This document shows positions 25,132-34,600 of a DNA stretch of 64,000 nt, in pieces; position 1 is the stretch's first letter; each line of letters begins with the position of its first letter. Made by a program: the position numbers and the translations under genes. Source of the DNA: Mycobacterium xenopi (GTDB taxonomy: Bacteria > Actinomycetota > Actinomycetes > Mycobacteriales > Mycobacteriaceae); NCBI RefSeq assembly GCF_009936235.1, contig NZ_AP022314.1:1550001-1614000 (forward strand), in the 5' to 3' direction. The notes under the pieces were generated by a model, which did no database searches, had not been told where the DNA came from, and saw only the letters and a program-made list of their open reading frames with translations.

Positions 25132-26307
25132 ATGGCCGAGATTGTGTTGGACAGGGTGACCAAGAGTTACCCCGACGGCGCGACGGCCGTGAAGGAATTG
25201 AGCATTACGATCGCCGACGGCGAGTTTGTCATTCTGGTCGGGCCCTCGGGTTGCGGCAAGACCACAACGTTGAACATGATCGCCGGCCTGGAAGACATTT
25301 CCTCTGGCGAGTTGCGCATCGACGGTGAACGCGTTAACGAGAAGGCGCCCAAGGACCGTGACATCGCCATGGTATTCCAGTCGTATGCGCTTTACCCGCA
25401 CATGACGGTGCGGCAGAATATCGCCTTCCCGCTGACTTTGGCCAAGAAGAAAAAAGCGGAGATTGCCGAAAAGGTCGAGGAGACCGCGAGAATCCTCGAC
25501 CTAACCGATCTTCTGGACCGCAAGCCTTCGCAATTGTCTGGGGGGCAGCGCCAGCGCGTCGCGATGGGGCGGGCAATTGTGCGGCACCCCAAAGCGTTTC
25601 TGATGGACGAGCCGCTGTCGAATTTGGATGCCAAACTACGGGTGCAGATGCGCGGCGAGATCGCCCGGCTGCAGCGGCGGCTGGGCACCACGACCGTCTA
25701 CGTCACCCACGACCAGACCGAGGCGATGACGCTCGGCGACCGGGTGGTGGTGATGCACGGGGGCGTCGCGCAGCAGATCGGCACCCCCGACGAGCTCTAC
25801 GAGCGGCCGGTCAACCTGTTTGTCGCCGGGTTTATCGGCTCGCCCGCGATGAACTTCTTTCCCGCGACCCTGACTCCGACCGGTCTGAGTCTGCCGTTCG
25901 GCGAAGTGACGCTGACGCAGCCAGTGCATGACGTGATCGCACAGCATCCCGCGCCGGAGAATGTCATCGTCGGTGTGCGCCCCGAGCATCTTGCCGATGC
26001 CGCGCTGATCGACGCCTATCAACGCCTGCGGGCACTCACGTTCGAGGTGAAGGTCGACCTGGTGGAATCGTTGGGCGCCGAAAAATATGTGTACTTCACC
26101 ACTGCCGGCTGGGATGTGCATGCGCCTCAGCTCGACGAACTGGCCGCCGAATCGGGGGCCCGGGAAAGCCAGTTCGTCGCCCGCGTCCCGCCCGAGTCGA
26201 AGGCAACAAAAGGGCAGTCGCTCGAATTGGCGCTCGACACTGTGAAACTCACCGTTTTCGACGCCGACTCAGGCGTCAACCTGACCATTCCGCCACCGCC
26301 CGAGTAG
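25132..26307 (+). CDS. sugC: Trehalose ABC transporter ATPase SugC
   Basis: 391-aa MalK/UgpC-type ATPase energising SugAB. Walker A GPSGCGKTTT (about 38-47), Q-loop VFQSYALYPHMTV, signature LSGGQRQRVAMGRA, Walker B AFLMDEPLSNLDA, H-loop VTHDQTEAM. The C-terminal regulatory TOBE-type domain spans about 240-390. Converges on corA, 32 bases away. Confidence 0.95.
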   Translation: MAEIVLDRVTKSYPDGATAVKELSITIADGEFVILVGPSGCGKTTTLNMIAGLEDISSGELRIDGERVNEKAPKDRDIAMVFQSYALYPHMTVRQNIAFPLTLAKKKKAEIAEKVEETARILDLTDLLDRKPSQLSGGQRQRVAMGRAIVRHPKAFLMDEPLSNLDAKLRVQMRGEIARLQRRLGTTTVYVTHDQTEAMTLGDRVVVMHGGVAQQIGTPDELYERPVNLFVAGFIGSPAMNFFPATLTPTGLSLPFGEVTLTQPVHDVIAQHPAPENVIVGVRPEHLADAALIDAYQRLRALTFEVKVDLVESLGAEKYVYFTTAGWDVHAPQLDELAAESGARESQFVARVPPESKATKGQSLELALDTVKLTVFDADSGVNLTIPPPPE

Positions 26308-26339
26308 ACGCCGACGAGCAGACACGTCGACACGCCGGG

Positions 26340-27434
26340 CTAGAGCCAGTCGCGGCGGCGGAAGTTGCGGTAGAGCACCAGGCAGATAGCCACCATCACG
26401 GTGACCACGACCGGGTAACCCCAATGCCAGTGCAGGATGGGCATGTACTTGAAGTTCATCCCGTAGATGCCGGCGATCATGGTCGGCACGGCGGCGATCG
26501 CCGCCCAGGCCGAGATCTTGCGCATGTCGATGTTCTGCTGCATGCCGACCTGGGCCAGCGCGGCCTGAACCAGTGAGGTGAGCATTTCGTCATAGCTGGA
26601 GATCTGGTCGGCCGCTTGCGCCTGGTGGTCGGCGACGTCACGCAGATAGCGCCGCACTTCCTTGGAGATCAGGTCCTTGTGCTCGGACTGCATCCGCTGG
26701 AACGGGACCGACAGCGGACTCACACATCGGCGCAGTTCGACGACTTCACGCTTGAGCAGGTAAATCGGTTCGATATCGAGCTTGTGGCCGGGGGTAAACG
26801 CGACCTCCTCGAGGTTGTCGATGTCGGCTTCGATGAGGTTGGTCACGTCAAGGTAGTGGTCCACCACGTAGTCGGCGATCGCGTGCATCACCGCGTACGG
26901 CCCCAGCCGCAGATGATCGGGATCGGCCTCCATCCGCTTGCGCACATCGGCGAGCCCGCCGTGCTCGCCGTGCCGGACGGTGACCACGAAATCCTTGCCG
27001 ACGAAGACCATGACCTGGCCGGTCTCGACGATCTGGCGGGCCAGTACCACCGAGTCGTGCGGGACGTACTTGACCGTCTTCAACACCAGAAACAGGGTTT
27101 CGTCGTAGCGTTCCAGCTTGGGTCGCTGGTGTGCGACGACGGCGTCCTCCGCGGCCAGCGGGTGCAGTCCGAAAACATCGGCCACGTCTTGCATCTGGTG
27201 CTCGTCGGGCTCGTGCAAACCAACCCAGGCAAACGCTTCCTGGCCGGTCTGCTCAAGCTCACGCACCTTGGCCAGCGCGTCCGCGTGGGTGTACACCCCG
27301 GGCAGCCGTGCGCCGTCCACGTACACACCGCAGTCGACCATCGCGTTCGCGACCGGGACAGGCGAAGGCTGGCTGTTCGGCTCGGCGAATTTGGGCCGGG
27401 CCACCGGTCGAAGTGAGGTGCGAAACGAGGGCAT
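26340..27434 (-). CDS. corA: CorA magnesium/cobalt transporter
   Basis: 364 aa from ATG 27434 with GGGAG nine bases upstream; an open extension to 27500 is not favoured. Large N-terminal cytoplasmic alpha/beta funnel domain (about 30-300) and two C-terminal membrane helices. The selectivity motif is GIYGMNF in the loop after the first helix, followed by a basic end RRRDWL. Homopentameric divalent-cation channel. Divergent from mdh. Confidence 0.94.
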   Translation of the reverse strand: MPSFRTSLRPVARPKFAEPNSQPSPVPVANAMVDCGVYVDGARLPGVYTHADALAKVRELEQTGQEAFAWVGLHEPDEHQMQDVADVFGLHPLAAEDAVVAHQRPKLERYDETLFLVLKTVKYVPHDSVVLARQIVETGQVMVFVGKDFVVTVRHGEHGGLADVRKRMEADPDHLRLGPYAVMHAIADYVVDHYLDVTNLIEADIDNLEEVAFTPGHKLDIEPIYLLKREVVELRRCVSPLSVPFQRMQSEHKDLISKEVRRYLRDVADHQAQAADQISSYDEMLTSLVQAALAQVGMQQNIDMRKISAWAAIAAVPTMIAGIYGMNFKYMPILHWHWGYPVVVTVMVAICLVLYRNFRRRDWL

Positions 27435-27642
27435 CGGGTCAATCTCCCGTCGCAGCGCAGGTCTGATTCGGCGCCGGTCCATGCTACGCCGCGGCGACAC
27501 GTCAACGCCCCATCACCGCGGCCCGGCCAGCCATGAACCGGCCGGCGCGATGCGGCACCACCAGGTCCGTACCCGCGAATTCGGGGCCGCCCCGGTGCGC
27601 TAGTTTCGACCCGACGCAACCTGAGCCCAAGGAGCACCTGAC

Positions 27643-28632
27643 GTGAGCACATCTGCCCTTAAAGTGGCCGTCACCGGCGCCGCCGGCCAGATCGGTTACA
27701 GCCTGCTGTTCCGCCTGGCCAGCGGCGCGCTGCTCGGCCCTGACCGCCCGATCGAGCTGCGTCTGCTGGAGATCGAGCCCGCGTTGAAAGCGCTCGAAGG
27801 TGTGGTGATGGAGCTTGAGGACTGCGCGTTCCCGCTTTTGGCCGGCGTCGAAATCGGCGCGGACCCGGCCAAGATCTTCGACGGCGTGAGCCTGGCCTTG
27901 CTCGTCGGCGCCCGCCCGCGCACCAAAGGCATGGAGCGCAGCGACCTCCTCGAAGCCAACGGCGCCATCTTCACCGCGCAGGGCAAGGCCCTCAACGACG
28001 TCGCCGCCGACGACATCCGTGTCGGCGTGACCGGTAACCCCGCCAACACCAACGCGCTGATCGCGATGAACAACGCGCCCGATATTCCGCGGGAGCGGTT
28101 CTCGGCGCTGACCCGGCTCGACCACAACCGGGCGATCGCCCAGCTGGCCAAGAAGACCGGCGCCGCGGTCACCGACATCAAGAAGATGACGATCTGGGGC
28201 AACCATTCGACCACCCAGTACCCCGACATCTTCCACGCCGAGATCGCCGGCAAGAACGCCGCAGAGGTGGTGGGCGACCAAGCCTGGATCGAAAACGACT
28301 TCATCCCCACCGTGGCCAAACGCGGCGCAGCGATCATCGAGGCCCGCGGCGCTTCCTCGGCCGCCTCGGCGGCGTCGGCGACGATCGACGCTGCCCGCGA
28401 CTGGCTGCTCGGCACCCCTGACGGCGACTGGGTGTCGATGGCGGTGGTCTCCGACGGCTCCTACGACGTGCCGGAGGGCCTGGTGTCGTCGTTTCCGGTG
28501 ACGACCAAAGACGGCAACTGGAGCATCGTTTCCGGTTTGGAGATCGACGAGTTCTCCCGCGGCCGAATCGATACGTCGACCGCCGAGCTCGCCGACGAGC
28601 GCGCCGCGGTCACCGAACTTGGCCTGATCTGA
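27643..28632 (+). CDS. mdh: Malate dehydrogenase
   Basis: NAD-dependent malate-oxaloacetate interconversion in the TCA cycle. 329 aa, the long bacterial/cytosolic MDH type. GTG with AAGGAG at 27629-27634. Rossmann start VAVTGAAGQIGYSLLFRLAS (about 7-26), substrate-loop arginines ARPRTKGMER, and catalytic histidine in TIWGNHSTTQYPD. It is followed 21 bases later by a malic enzyme gene, putting two malate-using enzymes side by side. Confidence 0.96.
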   Translation: MSTSALKVAVTGAAGQIGYSLLFRLASGALLGPDRPIELRLLEIEPALKALEGVVMELEDCAFPLLAGVEIGADPAKIFDGVSLALLVGARPRTKGMERSDLLEANGAIFTAQGKALNDVAADDIRVGVTGNPANTNALIAMNNAPDIPRERFSALTRLDHNRAIAQLAKKTGAAVTDIKKMTIWGNHSTTQYPDIFHAEIAGKNAAEVVGDQAWIENDFIPTVAKRGAAIIEARGASSAASAASATIDAARDWLLGTPDGDWVSMAVVSDGSYDVPEGLVSSFPVTTKDGNWSIVSGLEIDEFSRGRIDTSTAELADERAAVTELGLI

Positions 28633-28653
28633 GGCCCAGTACGCTGAAAGACC

Positions 28654-29856
28654 GTGCCAGAAATCGTGCCCCACGCGGTGACGAACCCAGCTGACGAGCG
28701 CTCCCAGATTCTCATCGGCGACGAGGAGATTTTCGAGGCCCACGTAGCGGGGAAGCTTTCCGTGGGGCTCAAGACTCGGCTAGACACTCAGCGTGCGTTG
28801 TCGATCGCCTATACCCCCGGGGTGGCGCAGGTCAGCCGTGCCATCGCCGCCGACCACACGCTGGCGGCCCGCTACACCTGGGCGAACCGGCTGGTCGCCG
28901 TCGTCAGCGACGGCAGCGCGGTCCTCGGTCTCGGCGACATCGGCCCCGCCGCGGCACTTCCGGTGATGGAGGGAAAGAGCGCGCTGTTCAAGGCGTTCGG
29001 TGGCTTGGACTCAATTCCGATCGTCCTGGACACCAAAAATCCCGACGAGATTGTCGAAACATTGGTGCGGCTGCGGCCGAGCTTCGGCGCGGTTAGCCTC
29101 GAGGACATCTCCGCGCCACGCTGCTTCGAGATCGAACGCCGTGTCGTCGATGCACTGGACTGCCCGGTCATGCACGACGACCAGCACGGCACCGCGATCG
29201 TCGTGCTGGCGGCGCTGCTGGGTGCCAGCACGCTGCTCGACCGCGACATGGCCAAACTGCGCGTGGTGATCTCCGGCGCCGGAGCTGCTGGGGTTGCTTG
29301 CGCGAATCTCCTTCTTGCCAACGGGATTTCCGACATCACGGTGCTCGATTCGAGCGGGATTCTGCACCCCAGCCGTGACGACATGAACAGCGTCAAGGCT
29401 GAACTGGCGCAGCGCACCAACCCGGCCGGGCGCACCGGCGGCATGGTGGAGGCGCTTGAGGGCGCCGACGTGTTCCTCGGGGTATCTGCCGGGGTGGTAC
29501 CCGAGGATTTGATCGCCACCATGGCGCCCGACGGGATCGTGTTCGCGCTGTCCAATCCCGACCCGGAGATTCACCCGGACGTGGCGGCCAAGTACGCGGC
29601 GGTGGTAGCCACGGGCCGAAGCGATTTTCCCAACCAGATCAATAACGTGCTGGCGTTTCCCGGGGTTTTCCGGGGCGCGCTGGACGCGGGCGCCAGCCGG
29701 ATCACCCAGAAGATGATGGTGGCCGCGGCCGAGGCGATTTTCTCCGTGGTCGGCGACGACCTTGCGCCCGACCGGATCGTCCCGAGCCCGCTGGATCCGC
29801 GGGTCGCGGCGGCGGTGGCCGCCGCGGTGTCGGCCGCGTCAGATACCGCAGAGTGA
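28654..29856 (+). CDS. Malic enzyme, short form (oxidative decarboxylation of malate to pyruvate)
   Basis: 400 aa, resembling the N-terminal catalytic part of MaeB without the phosphotransacetylase-like domain. Contains the catalytic tyrosine in IAYTPGVAQ, metal-site EDISAPRCFEIE, HDDQHGTAIVVLAALLGA, the dinucleotide fold VVISGAGAAGVACANLLL, and ALSNPDPEI. GTG start lies eight bases after TACGCT, with no clear Shine-Dalgarno, so a leaderless transcript separate from mdh is possible. Cofactor choice cannot be settled by eye. The M. tuberculosis enzyme Mez is a longer, different type located elsewhere. Confidence 0.92.
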   Translation: MPEIVPHAVTNPADERSQILIGDEEIFEAHVAGKLSVGLKTRLDTQRALSIAYTPGVAQVSRAIAADHTLAARYTWANRLVAVVSDGSAVLGLGDIGPAAALPVMEGKSALFKAFGGLDSIPIVLDTKNPDEIVETLVRLRPSFGAVSLEDISAPRCFEIERRVVDALDCPVMHDDQHGTAIVVLAALLGASTLLDRDMAKLRVVISGAGAAGVACANLLLANGISDITVLDSSGILHPSRDDMNSVKAELAQRTNPAGRTGGMVEALEGADVFLGVSAGVVPEDLIATMAPDGIVFALSNPDPEIHPDVAAKYAAVVATGRSDFPNQINNVLAFPGVFRGALDAGASRITQKMMVAAAEAIFSVVGDDLAPDRIVPSPLDPRVAAAVAAAVSAASDTAE

Positions 29857-30713
29857 CGGTCCGCAGGCTTACCGCGCTGGCACTGACCGCAGCAGTGGCG
29901 CTGGTCGGCTGTGGTCATGGTTCGCGTGCGACCCACCCGGTGCGCGAACTCGTCGTGGCATCCGCTCCCGATTCCGAGTCGGTGCTGCTGGCCGATATCT
30001 ACGCCGGGGCGCTGCGCTCCTACGGTTTCCCCGCGCGCGTCGAATCGGCAGCCGACCCGTTGAGCGGGCTGGACTCCGGCACTGCCGACGTAGCCCCTGG
30101 TTTCACCGGTCGCCTGCTGCAAAGGTTTCAGCCCGGCGCCACCGTGCGCTCCGACGCGCAGGTGTACCGTGCGATGGTCGGCGCGCTGCCCGAGGGCATT
30201 GCCGCCGGCGACTACGCCACCGCCGCCGAGGACAAACCCGCGCTGGTGGTGAGTCGATCCACAGCCAAGGCTTGGGGTGGCAACGAGTTGAGCGAGTTAC
30301 CGCGGCATTGCGGCGGGCTTGTCATCGGTTCTGTCGCGACAGTCGCGACACCGCAGAAAATCAGCCGCTGTCGGCTACCTCCGAGCCGTCAATTCCCAGA
30401 TAGCACAACCATGTTCGCTGCCCTGCGGTCCGGGGAGCTGACCGCGGCGTGGAGCAGCACCGCCGCTCCCGATGTGCCCGCCGATCTGGTCATGCTGGTC
30501 GACGGCAAACCGGCTCTGGTGCAGGCGGAGAACGTGGTGCCGCTGTATCGCCGCAACGAGCTGACTGACCGGCAGGTGTTGGCGATCAACGAGGTCGCCG
30601 GGGTGCTGGATACTGCCGCGCTGGCCGACATGCGCCGGCAAGCCGCCAAGGGCGCCAATCCTCAGGGTCTGGCCGACGCGTGGCTGGCCGACCACCCGTT
30701 GGGCCGTTCTTAG
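29853..30713 (+). CDS. lpqZ: Substrate-binding lipoprotein LpqZ (glycine betaine/OpuAC-type)
   Basis: 286 aa. Signal peptide with lipobox ALVGC (Cys near 20). Periplasmic-binding fold of the quaternary-amine type: LVVASAPDSESVLLADIYAGAL, DVAPGFTGRLLQRFQP, and a C-terminal LTDRQVLAINEVAGVLDT. No permease or ATPase gene is adjacent, so its partner transporter is elsewhere or it serves another role. The GTG overlaps the malic enzyme stop, coupling it to that gene. Confidence 0.87.
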   Translation: MTVRRLTALALTAAVALVGCGHGSRATHPVRELVVASAPDSESVLLADIYAGALRSYGFPARVESAADPLSGLDSGTADVAPGFTGRLLQRFQPGATVRSDAQVYRAMVGALPEGIAAGDYATAAEDKPALVVSRSTAKAWGGNELSELPRHCGGLVIGSVATVATPQKISRCRLPPSRQFPDSTTMFAALRSGELTAAWSSTAAPDVPADLVMLVDGKPALVQAENVVPLYRRNELTDRQVLAINEVAGVLDTAALADMRRQAAKGANPQGLADAWLADHPLGRS

Positions 30714-30730
30714 TGGGCCGTCGGCCCAAG

Positions 30731-31555
30731 TCAGCGGGGCAGCATGCGTCCGAGCACCGGGGTGAACAGCCGCTGATATCCCGGGCCAGTTAGCCGCACC
30801 AGCAGGTCAAGCACCTTGGCGTCGGTGCCCACCAGCACCCGCGCCTTGTTCTTGCGCACCGCGTCCAGGATGATCCGGGCAGCGCGCTGCGGGCTGGTGG
30901 TGGCCAGCCGCTTGTCGAACAGCTCCGCTAGTTGGTCCTTGTCGAGTCCTTCGGCGGCGGTGGCGTTTCGGGCGATCGCAGTCTTGATACCGCCGGGGTG
31001 CACCGCCGTCACCTTCACCGGGTGACCGGCCAGCGCCATCTCCTGTCGCAAGGCCTCGGTGAACCCGCGCACCGCGAACTTGGCCGCGTTGTAGGCGGCC
31101 TGGCCCGGCACCGAGAACAAGCCGAAGACGCTGGAGACGTTGATGACGTGCCCGTCACCGGAGGCGATCAGGTGCGGCAGAAACGCCTTGGTGCCGTTGA
31201 CAACTCCCCAGAAGTCGACATCCATGACCCGTTCGATGTCCTTGAACTGGCTGACTTCGATGTCACCGGTGAAGGCGATGCCCGCGTTGTTGTAGATCTG
31301 GTTCACCTTGCCGAAATGCTCGTTGACCTGATCGGCGTAGGCCAGGAACGCCTCGCGCTCGGTGACGTCGAGCCGGTCCGCCCTGACCGGCGCACCGATG
31401 GCCGTCAGCCGCTCTTCGGTCCGAGCCAGTCCTTCCGTGTCCACGTCGCTGATCGCCACCTTGGCACCGGAACGGGCCAGCTCGATGGCCAACGCCTGGC
31501 CGATGCCCGACCCCGCGCCGGTGACCACGGCGACCTTCCCGGCAAACCCCTCCAT
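30731..31555 (-). CDS. Short-chain dehydrogenase/reductase (Rv1245c-like)
   Basis: 274 aa from ATG 31555 preceded by AAGGAG; the longer open frame upstream is rejected. Classical SDR: VVTGAGSGIGQALAIELA (about 9-26), NNAGIA, catalytic Ser in INVSSVFGLF, and Tyr-x3-Lys in AAYNAAKFAV (about 157-161). A C-terminal stretch typical of actinobacterial SDRs of the lipid or steroid type follows. Substrate unknown. In M. tuberculosis a relBE-type toxin-antitoxin pair lies between this gene and kgd; it is absent here. Confidence 0.9.
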   Translation of the reverse strand: MEGFAGKVAVVTGAGSGIGQALAIELARSGAKVAISDVDTEGLARTEERLTAIGAPVRADRLDVTEREAFLAYADQVNEHFGKVNQIYNNAGIAFTGDIEVSQFKDIERVMDVDFWGVVNGTKAFLPHLIASGDGHVINVSSVFGLFSVPGQAAYNAAKFAVRGFTEALRQEMALAGHPVKVTAVHPGGIKTAIARNATAAEGLDKDQLAELFDKRLATTSPQRAARIILDAVRKNKARVLVGTDAKVLDLLVRLTGPGYQRLFTPVLGRMLPR

Positions 31556-31683
31556 GGACACGCTCCTTGCTAGTTGTCTCCCGTCGAGGCTAGCCGGTAC
31601 CAGAGGTCCGAGGTACCTGGGGTCGGTGAACCAGGCAACGCCGCCACCGCGAGCGGGGCGCAAAATGGGCGGTTGCGACGTGC

Positions 31684-34600
31684 TCAGCCGAACGCCAGGT
31701 CGATGATTTCCTGCTGCTCGACCGCGTGGACCTTCGACGAGCCTGACGACGGCGCGGACATCGCCCGTCGCGAGATGCGCTTGAGCCCGGTTAGCTTGTC
31801 GGGCAACAACTCTGGCAGCTCGAGCCCGAAGCGCGGCCATGCGCCCTGATTGGCCGGTTCTTCTTGAACCCAGAAGTACTGGTCCACCGACGGGTAGCGG
31901 TCCAGTGTTTCTCGAAGCCGGCGCCGCGGCAGGGGAGCCAGCTGCTCGATCCGCACGATCGCAATGTCGTCGCGGTGGTCCTTGGCCTTGCGGGCCGCCA
32001 ACTCGTAGTACAGCTTGCCGCTAGTCAACAGGACGCGGCGAACCTTGCTCCGATCGCCAATGCCGTCCTCGTAGGTGGGCTCTTCGAGCACCGAGCGGAA
32101 CTTGATTTCGGTGAAGTCCTTGATTTCACTCACCGCGGCCTTATGGCGCAACATCGATTTCGGCGTGAACACGATCAGCGGACGCTGAATCCCGTCGAGG
32201 GCGTGGCGGCGCAGCAAATGGAAGTAGTTCGACGGCGTCGAGGGCATCGCGATCGTCATCGAACCCTCCGCCCACAGCTGCAGGAAGCGTTCGATGCGAC
32301 CGGAGGTGTGGTCGGGGCCCTGGCCTTCGTGACCGTGCGGCAGCAGCAGCACCAGGTTGGATAGCTGCCCCCACTTGGCCTCGCCGGAGCTGATGAACTC
32401 GTCGATGATCGGCTGAGCGCCGTTGACGAAGTCGCCGAATTGGGCCTCCCACATGACGAATGCGTCCGGGTTGCCGACGGTATAGCCGTATTCGAAACCG
32501 ACAGCGGCGAATTCGGACAGCGGCGAGTCGTAGACCAAGAACTTGCCGCCGGTCGGGCTGCCGTCGGTGTTGGTGGCCATCAGTTGCAGCGGGGTGAACT
32601 CCTCGCCGGTGTTGCGGTCGATGATCACCGCGTGGCGTTGGGAGAAGGTGCCGCGTCGGGTGTCTTGCCCGGACAGTCGCACCAGCTTGCCCTCGGCCAC
32701 CAGCGATCCGAGCGCCAGCAACTCGGCGAACGCCCAGTCGACCTTGCCCTCGTAGGCCATCTCCCGGCGCTTTTCCAGCACCGGCTTGACCCGCGGGTGC
32801 ACGGTGAACCCCTCCGGCAGCGCCAGATGCGCGTCGCCGATGCGGGCCATCAGCGCCTTGTCGATCCCGGTGAACAGCCCCCGCGGAACCTGTTGATCGG
32901 CCTCCACCGATTCGCTGGGCTGCACCGGGTGTTTTTCCAACTCGCGGACTTCGTTGAACACCCGCTCCAACTGGCCCTGGTAGTCGCGCAGCGCGTCCTC
33001 GGCCTCTTTCATCGAGATGTCGCCGCGGCCGATCAGCGCCTCGGTGTAGCTCTTGCGGACCCCGCGCTTGGTCTCGATCGCGTCATACATCGCCGGGTTG
33101 GTCATCGACGGGTCGTCGCCCTCGTTGTGGCCGCGACGGCGGTAGCACAGCATGTCGATGACGACGTCTTTTTTGAACTTCTGCCGGAAATCCACCGCCA
33201 GCCGCGCCACCCACACACACGCCTCCGGGTCGTCGCCGTTGACGTGAAAGATCGGCGCCCCAACCATTTTCGCGACATCGGTGCAGTACTCGCTGGACTT
33301 GGAGTGCTCCGGCGACGTGGTGAAGCCGATCTGGTTGTTGACGATGATGTGGATGGTGCCACCGACACGGTAACCGGGTAGCAGCGCCAGGTTCAGCGTC
33401 TCGGCGACCACACCCTGCCCGGCGAAGGCGGCATCACCGTGCAGCATCAACGGCACCACCGAGTAGCCCTCTTCGGTGTCGCCCTTGTCCAGCAGGTCCT
33501 GCTTGGCCCGCACCTGGCCCTCCAGCACCGGGTCGACGGCCTCCAGGTGCGACGGGTTCGCGGTCAGCGACACCTGAATGTCGTTGTCGCCGAACATCTG
33601 GATGTAGACCCCGGTGGCGCCCAGGTGGTATTTCACGTCGCCGGAGCCATGGGCCTGCGACGGGTTGAGGTTCCCCTCGAATTCGGTGAAAATCTGCCGG
33701 TACGGCTTGCCGATGATGTTGGCAAGCACGTTGAGCCGGCCGCGGTGCGGCATCCCGATGACCACTTCGTCGAGCCCGTGCTCGGCGCACTGGTCGATGA
33801 CGGCGTCCATCATCGGGATCACGCTTTCCGCGCCTTCCAACGAAAATCGTTTTTGCCCAACGTATTTGGTTTGCAGGAATGTCTCGAACGCCTCGGCGGC
33901 GTTGAGTTTGGACAGAATGTACTTCTGCTGGGCAACGGTCGGCTTTTCGTGTTTGGTCTCGATGCGCTGCTGCAGCCACTGCTGCTGTTCGGGTTCGAGG
34001 ATGTGGGTGTACTCCACCCCGACATGGCGACAGTAGGCGTCGCGCAGCACCGAGAGCACGTCGCGCAGCTTCTTATATTCTGCCCCCGCGAAACCGTCGA
34101 CTTTGAATTCGCGGTCCAGATCCCACAGCGTCAGACCGTGCGTCAACACGTCGAGGTCGGGGTGGCTGCGAAAGCGAGTGTTGTCCAATCGCAGCGGGTC
34201 GATGTCGGCCATCAAGTGGCCGCGGTTGCGGTAGGCGGCGATCAGCTCGATGACCCGGGGGTTCTTGTCGACGATCGAGTCGGGGTTGTCGGCCCGCCAG
34301 CGCACCGGCTCGTACGGGATGCCCAGCTCGCGGAAGATCTCGTCCCAGAACCCGTCGGAGAGCACCATTTCGTGGATGGTGCGCAAGAAGTCACCGGATT
34401 CCGCGCCCTGGATGATGCGGTGGTCGTAGGTCGAGGTGAGCGTGATCAGCTTGCCGATGCCAAGTTCGGCGATCCGCTCGGGGCTCGCACCCTGGAATTC
34501 GGCAGGGTATTCCATCGCGCCGACGCCGATGATGGCGCCCTGGCCGGCCATCAGCCGCGGCACCGAATGCACCGTGCCGATGGTGCCCGGGTTGGTTAGC

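Noticed and set aside
26312..26329. CGACG/CGTCG pair between sugC and corA as a terminator
   Set aside because: Only 5-bp arms with an 8-base loop. Too weak to call in a GC-rich genome.
27435..27642. Search for a magnesium-sensing leader upstream of corA
   Set aside because: No stem-loop set resembling an M-box or other riboswitch could be recognised in the 208-base corA-mdh spacer.
32440..33381. Rightward frame inside kgd
   Set aside because: Antisense to a fully conserved coding region; no recognisable domain.
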